NCBI GenBank assembly: GCA_937959095.1
Contig: CALGLY010000385.1
Span: 1-8,103 of the forward strand
Direction of reading: 5' to 3'
Source: an uncultured Saprospiraceae bacterium
Lineage (GTDB): Bacteria > Bacteroidota > Bacteroidia > Chitinophagales > Saprospiraceae
Length of the DNA stretch: 8,103 nucleotides
The translations under genes were made by a program, and so were the position numbers. Of the stretch, positions 1 through 7,308 are shown piece by piece. Each line of letters begins with the position of its first letter. The stretch's first letter is position 1. The notes under the pieces were generated by a model. It was given only the letters and a program-made list of their open reading frames with translations, searched no databases and was not told the DNA's origin.

Positions 1-1235
1 CGCGAAAGTACGATACGAATTTTTTTTCCAATCTTTTTTCGAAGAATATTATTTACAATCTCTAGGCTTACTAAGGAGGCAGGTGTTCCATTGATGCTTT
101 TTATAATGTCACCTCGCTGAAAACCAGCTTTATCAGCGGGAGAATTTGGGTGAACATATTGGATATTGTAGGTTTTGAATTTTCTACCTGATGCGATAAG
201 CACTAAGCCGCTTCTATCGAATTGAAAGTCCGTCTTGAACCGTTTATTAGGGCGAAGATAGATATGTTCCTTCCAATAGTTTATCGTGAGATCAAAGCGA
301 CTTAGAATCTCATTTCCGATGATACCGTTTCGCTCATTCAGGAGGTCTTCGTTATAAACATAAATACTATCGAGTTTTTGAAAGTTTGTTATCACACGGC
401 CTAATTCGAAGGTTCCTATATTGAATTTCTTAACACGTCCTTGAAAACCTTCTAGTTCTCCTCCAAGTCCTTTTCCTACGTTTCCTTTTATGGCATTGGG
501 TGGCACGATGAGGGTACTATCCGTATCCGTATAAAGTAGTAAAGGTAAACCTGCTCCTGTGTCTATTAAAAATTTGAGTTGTTGTTCGCGTTCTCCTATC
601 ATATCAATAGAAGCATCGATGTAGGGTTTTCCTCGAAAGACATCTATATCGATTTTTGTCCATTTCTTTCCTATTTTAAATTTTTCAGGACGAATAAGCT
701 TTATCACTTCTCTTTGATAATCGATTTGGACAATGAATTGCTTAAAAAAAGATGCACCTAATATACCATGAATATCAATACCTGCTGATGCCCCAAAATT
801 GAGATAATCTTTATCTAATACTAGAATCGATTGGTTTGGTGCATTGAGTTTGTGTAATTTCAAGTGAATATTTTGGACTAAATAGGCGCGTATTTGAGTA
901 GTCATATCTGCTCCATAAAGCAAGAATTCGCGTTCATATTTTTTTCGTAATAAATCAGTGAAGCTACGTTCTGTGAGTACACTATGCTCTGCGCCTGTAT
1001 CAAAGATAAAACGTAAAGGAAAGGTGTTTTCAAATACGACATCAATAATAATAAGGTTATTGATGTAGTGAAAGGGGATACTTATTTCTTTCCAATTATT
1101 ATCATAGATGGATACCTCTCTTCGCTGCGATTTATCATAGTCATCGGGTACAGTCGTCCGAATTATTTGACTATAGGCTATATTACAAAACAGACAAGCT
1201 AGAATTATAAACAATGTGGGAGATAGATTTCGCAT
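1..1235 (-). CDS. Exported two-lobed retropepsin-like aspartic protease with C-terminal PDZ domain (3' end missing)
   Basis: Open from an ATG at 1235 to the left window edge, giving 411 complete codons with no stop, so the C-terminus is missing. It is the first in-frame ATG after an in-frame TAA about 95 nt upstream. A signal peptide follows at once (about residues 1-22, hydrophobic LFIILACLF, AYS before Gln23), which supports this start. Two aspartic-protease lobes are visible. Lobe 1 has D79-T-G-A and a GILG motif near 157-160; lobe 2 has D225-T-G-A and GIIG near 304-307. This DTG...hhG pairing in both lobes is the hallmark of retropepsin/pepsin-like proteases, and two lobes in one chain could form a complete active site without dimerising. 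A PDZ domain fills about 345-411 (SPADKAGFQRGDII, then INGTP). Such proteins are common in Bacteroidota; substrates are generally unknown. Likely periplasmic or surface-exposed. It lies downstream of a strong terminator, so it probably has its own promoter, which I could not identify. Family confident; biological role unknown. Confidence 0.9.
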   Translation of the reverse strand, partial: MRNLSPTLFIILACLFCNIAYSQIIRTTVPDDYDKSQRREVSIYDNNWKEISIPFHYINNLIIIDVVFENTFPLRFIFDTGAEHSVLTERSFTDLLRKKYEREFLLYGADMTTQIRAYLVQNIHLKLHKLNAPNQSILVLDKDYLNFGASAGIDIHGILGASFFKQFIVQIDYQREVIKLIRPEKFKIGKKWTKIDIDVFRGKPYIDASIDMIGEREQQLKFLIDTGAGLPLLLYTDTDSTLIVPPNAIKGNVGKGLGGELEGFQGRVKKFNIGTFELGRVITNFQKLDSIYVYNEDLLNERNGIIGNEILSRFDLTINYWKEHIYLRPNKRFKTDFQFDRSGLVLIASGRKFKTYNIQYVHPNSPADKAGFQRGDIIKSINGTPASLVSLEIVNNILRKKIGKKIRIVLS

Positions 1236-1388
1236 ATAAGTATAACGATTTATAACAAAGGGCTGTGATGGGGTTTTATCTTTTTTACATAGAAAAAGAG
1301 ATTTATTTATGTCTTATACCAATCCATATTCAGTATTCTATTAAGGTGGATAATCCTTTTTTCCTTATTTAGCTGTAAACAAGGTACT

Positions 1389-1428
1389 AAAAAAATGAGC
1401 CATACTGAAAAAAGATCAGTATGGCTCA
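1389..1428 (-). terminator. Rho-independent terminator of the large T9SS gene
   Basis: A perfect 13-bp stem pairs 1396-1408 with 1416-1428 (arm TGAGCCATACTGA) around a 7-nt loop. Read on the minus strand, the stem is followed directly by seven T residues (A-run 1389-1395 on the plus strand). The plus-strand direction has no T-run, so it acts one way. It lies about 95 nt past the stop codon of the 1240-residue gene and about 155 nt before the protease start, separating the two transcripts. Confidence 0.9.
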
Positions 1429-1522
1429 ATGTATAGATTGTATTAATACTAAAGTAAGGGATGAAATAGATTAGAAATTAATAAGATTATTAAACGCTAA
1501 TATTCCACAATTACTTCTGCTA

Positions 1523-4500
1523 TTAATTTTGAATCATTATCACTTTTGTCTGCTTGCGCGTACCATCTGTAACATTTACAGAGTATGCACCTGCTGGCAG
1601 GTCTGCTAACTCAATGCGAGTAGAACCAGTCAATGCATTCTGTACTTGTAGTGTACGTACTTCTTGACCCAATGCATTAGTTACATTGATAAGAATATCC
1701 GTAGCTGTATTGAAGTCGTATTGTACGGTAGTAAATTCTGTTGCAGGATTCGGGAACACACGAAGTGCCTGACCGAATAATGCATCATCTACATTTACAA
1801 CCGCTTCACAAGATGCACAAGATGCGAAACATACTGTTGCGAAACGAGTATCTGTTTCTGCTACGATACCGAAGCGTTCGTCACCACCTAAAGTACAACC
1901 TGAACCACCAAGGTCTGCATTAATACTTTCTTTAATGATAGAACCATTATAGAAATTCCATGTCAATGTATCACCTTTGAACAATTCAACTTCATAACGA
2001 TAGATATTATCGCCATCTGTATCATCCATGCGTACTCTACCATCTGTAAAGCTACCACCGATGAATGCACCTTGAGCTGATAATGTACCATTTTGATCCA
2101 ATTGGTTCATATCTACTTCAAATACTACATTTACTTGAGAACCACCAAACTCTAACTCAAAGTCGAAGCCTGAACGATCGCCTGCTGCCTCAGAAGCCCA
2201 CTCGATGTAGTAAGTTGTACCTGCTGTTACTGCAAGCAATTGCGTAGAAGATTCAGGATCACAACCATTTGCATCTGTAGCTACTAACTCCAAAGAGCTC
2301 AATCCGCACTCACCTGTATAGATATAAACAGCTGTTTCCTCTGGAAGAGTTTCGCAAGAGTAAACGCTCATGAATCCATTTTCAGTTGGTGTAAATTGAT
2401 AGAAACGAGAGTTTGCATAAGGTGTTGTACTAGATACGAAGTAACCAATAGATGGTCCAGCTATCGCTGCATCACTGCTCAAGGTATCAATAGTAATAGT
2501 ACCTGGTGCAATTTCCATTGCAGATTCACAGAAATCGCCTGCTGCTAAATCACCAGGAATTTCAGTCAATGTCCATTCGAAGCCACGTGCATCCCAAATA
2601 TCATCGAACATGATATAGTAAGTCTCACCAGCTGTTACAGGTACTTCACGATAAGAAGCATAGTTATCTAAGCCAGCACCCATTGGACACATATCATCGT
2701 TTACACCTACGGTGTTCAATACAGAACAACCACCATCAAATACCCAAAGGCGTGTATCTACACCACCATTGTCACAAGTACCTACTGCGATAGCACCATC
2801 TGCTGTTGCAGTGTAAGAGAACCAGTGTCCTCCTGTACCACCACCATTTGATTGTACACTAAGACCAGCACCAAAACAACTAATATCAGATGCTGTATTT
2901 GTACCTGCTACTGCTGTATCTGCTAGGTAGCAGTATTGTCCTGCTGAAGCTGCTGGAAGCTGTGCATAAGATACATCATCAATATAGAATAGGTTTGTAC
3001 CATCTAATGGATAGAAGTCAATAGCTCCTAATTGTAGTAAGCCACCTACATCGCCAGTAGTAGCACTGAATGGCCAAGAATAAACGAAGCTACCGTCAAT
3101 GAATAGACGGATTACATCATTATCTAGGTCAATATAGTGTGTTACACTAACCCAGCTATCTTGCGTATAATCAAATGTTGCTGCTGCACCACCTGCTGCA
3201 TCTAGTGAACCTGTTCCATCCGTATTGAAGAATACTTGCATACCAAATTCACCACCTGGGTTTCCTTCTTCTTTCTGAATGTTGTAGTATGCTGCACTTT
3301 CTAGTGGAACTAAAATATTCCAGCTTAATGCATAGTGTCCTTCTTGCTTATCTCCTAAAAGTAATAGGATATCTTGTGGTCCACCTGCTGCTGCACCTTC
3401 TACTTTCATAGATTGAGCACCAGTATTAGCTGCATCTGCCGATACGATACCGTCTTCAGCACCACCTTCTGTACCACTCCAAGTAGACCAATGGTCAGCT
3501 TGTGGTCCGATAGCACCTTCTGTATAATCATCAATATTGTCATCAATCAGTACTAATGGTTGGCTACAATCTTCAGGAGCACAAGTAGTACACTTGCTGA
3601 AGCAAACTGGTCCTACTGTGAATGCCTCTGTTGCAGTCACAAGTAATGGACGTACATTGAAGCCTAAGCCACCATCCAAGCCACACTCGTCTGGCACCAT
3701 TTCAAAGTTCTCTGTTGCTAAACCACCATTGATGAAGAAATAACCCAATGTATCAGAAGTTGTCAATTCAATAGTAGCTTCCCACTTTGAATCACCATCA
3801 TCATTTGTCATCATTACTACAACTGCATCTGCTTGGCTCATTGCATTAGAAGGAGCCCACACCATGATAACACCATCTTCAGTTACTGTTTCATTCGTCA
3901 TATCTACGATGAATGTAGCTGCTACTGGAGGTAAATTATCAAGGCTTACAGTGAAATCAAAGCCATTTGTATCCCAACGACCTGACCACTCAATGTAGTA
4001 AGTCGTTCCTGCTGTTACAGTAAGTCCTTCTGCTGCTGCTGCTAAGTTGTCTGTATCGCCTTCAAATGCAGGACATACATCATCTACATCGCCACCTGCG
4101 ATGATAGTATTGAATGCACCACAAGCACCTTCATGGATAATAAGACGTGTATCAGAACCACCACCACAAGAGCTAACATTCATGATACCTGTGATATTCG
4201 GTGTGAAGGTGTACCATTGAGAACCATTTAGGTTGTATAAACCTGTTTGTCCATAAGGTGTAACAGCATCTATAGTATGTGTACCAGGGTCGATTGCAAT
4301 TGCATTAGCACAATCTTGACCTGGTGCTAATTCTACTGCACCTGCTGTGAAGTCTAGCGTGAATGGAAAACCATTTGCATCCCAGCGATTATCAAATTCG
4401 ATGTAGTAAGTCGTTCCTGCTGTTACAGGTACTTCTACTGAAGAAGCATATAATTCGTCTTCATTTCCTGCGATATATGCACAAGCATCATCGTTTTGTG

Positions 4501-5245
4501 CAATAGTCGCTAATGATAAACCAATAACATCACAACTTCCTGTATGAATCCAAAGGCGTGTATCTGCACCACCTTCGCAAGAGTTCACACTCATTAAGCC
4601 ATCCTCCGTAGGAGTAAATGAGTACCATGCAGCTGCAGTAGTATTATCATCTGGATGAGAAGGCGCACCTCCTAAACCACTTAATACAGGATCTGCAAAG
4701 ATAGAATCTACCATATACGTACCAGGCTCAATCGCTTGTGCTGATACACAAAGGTTATTAGCAGAAGGAACTAGCGTTGGTGTAACTGCACCATCCATCA
4801 ACGCCATCTTGATAGCATCTGCTGCGCCATAGCTTATTCCTAATACAGGAATTGTCACTTCGCCCATGTCGTCGCCACCAGGAATAAATAATTGATTTGG
4901 GTTTGCTGCATCGTTATTACCAATTATAACTGCAATTGCACCACCTGCTTGAGCAGTTAATGCTTTGACTGTAAATGCACAAGCACCACGATCTACAAGT
5001 GCGATTTTTCCAGCTACATCATTCACCAAGTCTTGGCACCCATCAGAAGTTGGGTCCATGTCATCTTCAACCAATACAATGTCAACGTTAATTTCTTCTG
5101 CTAGGCTAGGACCAAAGCTGGCACCAATAGCGTAAATATCACCTACGCCTGGCACAGAAACTGTAGCCTGACCAATAGCGAAATTTGCGAAAGCTAAAAA
5201 GCTGACTGCAAACAACGAGAGTTTAAGCAAGTATTGCTTCAACAT
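1523..5245 (-). CDS. Large secreted mosaic protein: PA domain, four PPC-like repeats, LamG-like module, T9SS type A sorting domain
   Basis: 1240 residues, complete. The ATG is the first after an in-frame TAA seven codons upstream and begins a signal peptide (about 1-26, ending AIGQ). Order of modules: protease-associated (PA) domain about 50-150 (GKIALVDRGACAF at 79-91); PPC-like repeats 1 and 2 at 165-298 and 312-435; a beta module ending in CFSKCTTC at 442-555; a LamG/concanavalin-like module about 563-763; PPC-like repeats 3 and 4 at 772-896 and 905-1033; a second beta module ending in CFASCASC at 1038-1147; and a T9SS type A sorting domain about 1155-1240 (FPNPATEF near 1164-1171, LPAGAYSV, ending KVIMIQN). 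The signal peptide takes it through Sec and the C-terminal domain directs outer-membrane export by T9SS, so it is expected on the surface or outside the cell. I see no catalytic motif of a protease or glycosidase, although PA domains usually accompany proteases. The chain is rich in Asp/Glu and in paired cysteines, suggesting disulphides. A binding or adhesive role is inferred; the ligand is unknown. Confidence 0.93.
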   Translation of the reverse strand: MLKQYLLKLSLFAVSFLAFANFAIGQATVSVPGVGDIYAIGASFGPSLAEEINVDIVLVEDDMDPTSDGCQDLVNDVAGKIALVDRGACAFTVKALTAQAGGAIAVIIGNNDAANPNQLFIPGGDDMGEVTIPVLGISYGAADAIKMALMDGAVTPTLVPSANNLCVSAQAIEPGTYMVDSIFADPVLSGLGGAPSHPDDNTTAAAWYSFTPTEDGLMSVNSCEGGADTRLWIHTGSCDVIGLSLATIAQNDDACAYIAGNEDELYASSVEVPVTAGTTYYIEFDNRWDANGFPFTLDFTAGAVELAPGQDCANAIAIDPGTHTIDAVTPYGQTGLYNLNGSQWYTFTPNITGIMNVSSCGGGSDTRLIIHEGACGAFNTIIAGGDVDDVCPAFEGDTDNLAAAAEGLTVTAGTTYYIEWSGRWDTNGFDFTVSLDNLPPVAATFIVDMTNETVTEDGVIMVWAPSNAMSQADAVVVMMTNDDGDSKWEATIELTTSDTLGYFFINGGLATENFEMVPDECGLDGGLGFNVRPLLVTATEAFTVGPVCFSKCTTCAPEDCSQPLVLIDDNIDDYTEGAIGPQADHWSTWSGTEGGAEDGIVSADAANTGAQSMKVEGAAAGGPQDILLLLGDKQEGHYALSWNILVPLESAAYYNIQKEEGNPGGEFGMQVFFNTDGTGSLDAAGGAAATFDYTQDSWVSVTHYIDLDNDVIRLFIDGSFVYSWPFSATTGDVGGLLQLGAIDFYPLDGTNLFYIDDVSYAQLPAASAGQYCYLADTAVAGTNTASDISCFGAGLSVQSNGGGTGGHWFSYTATADGAIAVGTCDNGGVDTRLWVFDGGCSVLNTVGVNDDMCPMGAGLDNYASYREVPVTAGETYYIMFDDIWDARGFEWTLTEIPGDLAAGDFCESAMEIAPGTITIDTLSSDAAIAGPSIGYFVSSTTPYANSRFYQFTPTENGFMSVYSCETLPEETAVYIYTGECGLSSLELVATDANGCDPESSTQLLAVTAGTTYYIEWASEAAGDRSGFDFELEFGGSQVNVVFEVDMNQLDQNGTLSAQGAFIGGSFTDGRVRMDDTDGDNIYRYEVELFKGDTLTWNFYNGSIIKESINADLGGSGCTLGGDERFGIVAETDTRFATVCFASCASCEAVVNVDDALFGQALRVFPNPATEFTTVQYDFNTATDILINVTNALGQEVRTLQVQNALTGSTRIELADLPAGAYSVNVTDGTRKQTKVIMIQN
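1805..2134 (-). repeat. CFxxCxxC beta module, copy B
   Basis: Encodes about residues 1038-1147 of the large T9SS protein. It opens with VVFEVDM, has a DDTDGDNIYRYEVEL strand pair and a YNGS turn, and closes with Cys1117, then CFASCASC (1139-1146). It matches copy A at 3581-3922 in layout. The pattern of VDM, DGD, an aromatic-NG turn and a terminal Cys cluster resembles starch-binding-like or CBM-like beta-sandwiches attached to Bacteroidota secreted proteins. That assignment is by resemblance only. Confidence 0.6.
2147..2932 (-). repeat. PPC-like repeats 3 and 4 of the T9SS protein
   Basis: Two tandem modules, residues 772-896 and 905-1033. Shared landmarks are an N-terminal Cys (772; 906), an aromatic-rich FSYTATADG or YQFTPTENG strand, a middle Cys (824; 964), GGC or GEC (840; 980), a fourth Cys (853; 995), then VTAGxTYYI and a closing GFxxxL strand. 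Repeat 3 keeps the VDTRLWVF core and NDDMC and has an extra Cys790. Repeat 4 is the most diverged: it has ETAVYIY in place of DTRLW and lacks NDDxC. The pattern resembles bacterial pre-peptidase C-terminal (PPC) beta-sandwiches. Confidence 0.7.
3581..3922 (-). repeat. CFxxCxxC beta module, copy A
   Basis: Encodes about residues 442-555 of the T9SS protein. It begins ATFIVDM, contains NDDGDSKWEATIEL and FFINGG, then Cys521 and the cluster CFSKCTTC (548-555). The cysteine spacing Cys, about 22-27 residues, CFxxCxxC is the same in copy B. Four conserved cysteines in each copy suggest two disulphides, or less likely a metal site; the exported location favours disulphides. Confidence 0.6.
3941..4753 (-). 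repeat. PPC-like repeats 1 and 2 of the T9SS protein
   Basis: Two tandem modules, residues 165-298 and 312-435. Both carry four cysteines in matching places (166/223/238/255 and 312/360/375/391), a WYSFTPTEDG or WYTFTPNITG strand, GG(A/S)DTRL, an acidic NDDAC or VDDVC turn, VTAGTTYYIE, and RWD(A/T)NGFxFT. The VTAGTTYYIE coding segment is also nearly identical at DNA level in repeats 1 and 2 (around 3992-4018 and 4399-4425), which points to fairly recent duplication or gene conversion. The acidic turn could bind calcium; this is inference. Confidence 0.75.
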
Positions 5246-5764
5246 AATGAATCTAGGTTTTAAAATTTAGGAAAGAAGTCATAGGAGTAAAGACTGCCAA
5301 CTTGAGCATCCTATTTTAAGAAGACTAAGCTAGTTTGAATTGTACTTACGTTATGACTCAATAATATAGAACAAGAGCGAAATTAATAAAAAATTGGAAT
5401 AGTCCATCTATCAAAAGGGAGCAATAGGTGTATTTTTATTAAATAAAAGCAGAAGTTCAGGATTTCTTCTAGGAGTTTGGAGTTTTTTAGTTTGTTTTTT
5501 GAAATGAGAATATTTTGAAATAATATATTTTTATTGTCACTATATAAAGAATTATAATGTGACTTTATAAAACATAAAATCTTTTTAAATTCTAACCTTA
5601 GATATTAAGGTACTACCTTATTATAGAGTATATTCTAATTCTATATTTGATTTTTTTGTACTCATAGAAACAAGTAAATCAATTATTTACTAAATACTGC
5701 AGAGCAATGTATCAGATAAAACCTCATCCGTAAATCATTAATTTTCATACACAAAATAGTTTTG
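5246..5764. other. 519-bp AT-rich intergenic region without a gene
   Basis: This lies between the end of gatA and the start of the T9SS gene, both minus strand. I see no open frame of useful length and no tRNA- or rRNA-like fold. It is clearly more AT-rich than the flanking genes. It must hold the end of the gatA transcript and the promoter of the T9SS gene. A weak hairpin (AGTAAAT, 5-nt loop, ATTTACT at 5673-5691) could help end gatA, but no good T-run follows it on the minus strand. A minus-strand TATTATTG at 5359-5366 matches the Bacteroidota -7 consensus TAnnTTTG with one mismatch and sits about 115 nt upstream of the T9SS ATG; no convincing -33 element accompanies it. The three-half-site motif at 5595-5620 is listed separately. 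Confidence 0.7.
5595..5620. promoter_or_regulatory. Three ACCTTA/TAAGGT half-sites, operator-like
   Basis: ACCTTA at 5595-5600, its inverse TAAGGT at 5606-5611, and ACCTTA again at 5615-5620 sit in alternating orientation within 26 bp. The right-hand pair forms a 15-nt palindrome, perfect about one central base (TAAGGTA C TACCTTA, 5606-5620). It lies about 145 nt past the gatA stop and about 350 nt upstream of the T9SS gene. No T-run follows on either strand, so it does not look like a terminator. A DNA-binding site for a dimeric regulator is possible, but unproven in a region this AT-rich. Confidence 0.3.
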
Positions 5765-7183
5765 TTATTTCCTTGCATTATCCACAAAAGCAAGCAACTT
5801 TTCTTCCTCAAAACGATTTGCCATCAATTGTATTCCAATCGGTAAACCATTCGAGTGCGTCCCTAACGGAAACGCTACCGCAGGAATACCCGTCATATTC
5901 GCATGAACAGTAAAAATATCTGATAAATACATTTCTACAGGATCATCACTTAGTTTTCCAATGTCCCAAGCCGTAGTAGGCGCGGTAGGCATCAGGATGA
6001 AATCATAATCTTCAAAAATAGCTTTGGTACGCTCCCAAATCAAGCGACGTACTTTCTGCGCTTTGGTATAATAGGCATCATAATAGCCCGAACTCAAGAC
6101 GAATGTACCGAGCATAATCCGTCGCTTCACTTCCATACCAAATCCTTCCGTACGGCTTTTTTGATAGGTTTCGAGTAGCGTAGTAGCATCTGTGCTTCTA
6201 TGTCCATAGCGCACCCCGTCATAGCGCGACAGATTGGAAGAAGCTTCTGCTGTGGTGAGTACATAATAGGCTGGAATAATATAATCCAAGAAGTCAAAAT
6301 CAATCGCTTCTACTTCGTGTCCTTCCGCTTTCATGCGCTCTACGAAGGCGAAACTTTGCGTTTTTACTTCTTTATCTAAGCTTTCATGCTCCAAGGCAGA
6401 CTTGAAATAAGCAATTTTGGCTTTACCTTCAAATTGCAATTGCTTGGAATAAGCAGGTACCGTTTTCTGGCTTGCAGTGCTATCAAATTCATCTGCGCCA
6501 GCCATGATTTCAAGCGCCAAAGCAGCATCCGAAATGGTATTGGACAAAATGCCAATCTGGTCGAAAGAAGAGCCATAAGCCAACAAGCCATAGCGCGAAA
6601 TGCGCCCATAAGTCGGCTTCACACCTACTACGCCGCAGAAGGATGCTGGTTGCCGCACCGAACCACCTGTATCTGAACCAAGCGCGAACAGACAAGTCCT
6701 CGCCTGTACTGCCACTGCCGATGCGCCTGATGAACCACCAGGTACTTTTGTAGGGTCGGCAGCATTGCGCGTCACGCCATAGCAGGAGTTTTCATTGCTC
6801 GACCCCATCGCAAATTCATCACAATTGACACGTCCGATGATGATTGCATCTTCATCCAATAGGCGTTGAATTGCCGTTGCATTATAAGGCGAAACGAAGC
6901 CTTTTAGTATCTTGGACGCTGCCGTCACGCTATGTCCTTTGTAACAAAGTACATCTTTGATTGCGATGACTGCGCCATGTAAGCGTCCGCGTTCGGAAGT
7001 GGGCTTTGCGTCCAGTTCTTTTGCACGTGCCAAGGCTTCTTCCTCAAATACTTCTATGTAGATATTGAGGTCGGTGGTGGTGTTTATTTTTTCTAAATAA
7101 TACTTGGTCAGGGCGGAACAAGTCAAGTCGCCCTTATTAATTGCTCCTTGAATTTGTTGTAAGGATTGTAATTGCTCCACCAT
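5765..7183 (-). CDS. gatA: Asp-tRNA(Asn)/Glu-tRNA(Gln) amidotransferase subunit A
   Basis: 472 residues, close to the usual GatA length of about 480. The ATG at 7183 follows an in-frame TGA three codons upstream, so no earlier start is possible nearby. GatA is the glutaminase/amidase subunit of the cytoplasmic GatCAB complex. It releases ammonia from glutamine, which GatB uses to convert Glu-tRNA(Gln) and/or Asp-tRNA(Asn) to the cognate amide. The amidase-signature triad is complete: Lys76 (AIKDVL), cis-Ser151 (GGSSGASA) and nucleophile Ser175 (GSDTGGSVRQPA). The spacing of +75 and +99 is the same as in the characterised Staphylococcus aureus GatA (Lys79, Ser154, Ser178, from memory). GatA-typical stretches further on include EASSNLSRYDGVRYG, KRRIMLGTFVLSSGYYDAYY and DIFTVHANMTGIPA, which favour GatA over other amidases. 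gatB and gatC are not in the window. hisS lies upstream on the same strand, 120 bp away across a long inverted repeat, so co-transcription is possible but not shown. Confidence 0.96.
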   Translation of the reverse strand: MVEQLQSLQQIQGAINKGDLTCSALTKYYLEKINTTTDLNIYIEVFEEEALARAKELDAKPTSERGRLHGAVIAIKDVLCYKGHSVTAASKILKGFVSPYNATAIQRLLDEDAIIIGRVNCDEFAMGSSNENSCYGVTRNAADPTKVPGGSSGASAVAVQARTCLFALGSDTGGSVRQPASFCGVVGVKPTYGRISRYGLLAYGSSFDQIGILSNTISDAALALEIMAGADEFDSTASQKTVPAYSKQLQFEGKAKIAYFKSALEHESLDKEVKTQSFAFVERMKAEGHEVEAIDFDFLDYIIPAYYVLTTAEASSNLSRYDGVRYGHRSTDATTLLETYQKSRTEGFGMEVKRRIMLGTFVLSSGYYDAYYTKAQKVRRLIWERTKAIFEDYDFILMPTAPTTAWDIGKLSDDPVEMYLSDIFTVHANMTGIPAVAFPLGTHSNGLPIGIQLMANRFEEEKLLAFVDNARK

Positions 7184-7208
7184 TTTTTTATTTCAATTTT
7201 TTTCGTTT

Positions 7209-7308
7209 TTTGAAAAATGCCGTGGACGGCGAAAAAGAAAACACAAAAACGTCCGATTAGTAGTGTTGTGCTTTCTTTTTCGCCGGCTTCGTCACGGGAT
7301 TTTTCAAA
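7209..7308. repeat. Long imperfect inverted repeat (about 100 bp) between hisS and gatA
   Basis: The outer arms 7209-7224 and 7293-7308 (16 nt each, TTTGAAAAATgCCGTG and its inverse) pair with one mismatch. The inner arms 7228-7246 and 7266-7284 (19 nt each, GGCGAAAAAG core) pair with one mismatch. A short unequal internal loop separates the two stems, and about 19 nt form the terminal loop. A few more pairs extend the outer stem to about 7205-7312. The right arm covers the hisS stop codon (7304-7306), and the left arm ends about 25 nt before the gatA ATG. No T-run follows the outer stem on the minus strand, so it is not a classical intrinsic terminator. It may be a dispersed palindromic repeat (REP/MITE-like) or an mRNA structure between the two genes. 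No second copy occurs in this window and no clear target-site duplication flanks it. Confidence 0.75.

Noticed and set aside
579..761. 60-residue plus-strand open frame
   Set aside because: Antisense to the aspartic protease gene, whose frame is intact across this stretch with both DTG motifs in register.
1478..1493. Palindrome TTAATAA-GA-TTATTAA
   Set aside because: Only A and T, with a 2-nt gap too small for a hairpin loop; expected by chance in AT-rich DNA. The real terminator is at 1389-1428.
3537..3743. 68-residue plus-strand open frame
   Set aside because: Antisense to the T9SS gene, low-complexity composition, no start signal or domain; explained by codon bias of the real gene.
5536..5563. 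GTCAC...GTGAC inverted repeat resembling a CRP/FNR-type site
   Set aside because: The half-sites are in the reverse order to the TGTGA-N6-TCACA consensus and are 18 nt apart; 5-bp arms are weak evidence.
6386..6676. 96-residue plus-strand open frame
   Set aside because: It lies wholly inside gatA on the opposite strand, has no recognisable domain, and gatA is strongly supported by its catalytic motifs.
7209..7308. Reading the long inverted repeat as an ordinary intrinsic terminator of hisS
   Set aside because: On the minus strand the outer stem is followed by an A-rich stretch, not a T-run, and the loop and internal bulge are larger than usual.
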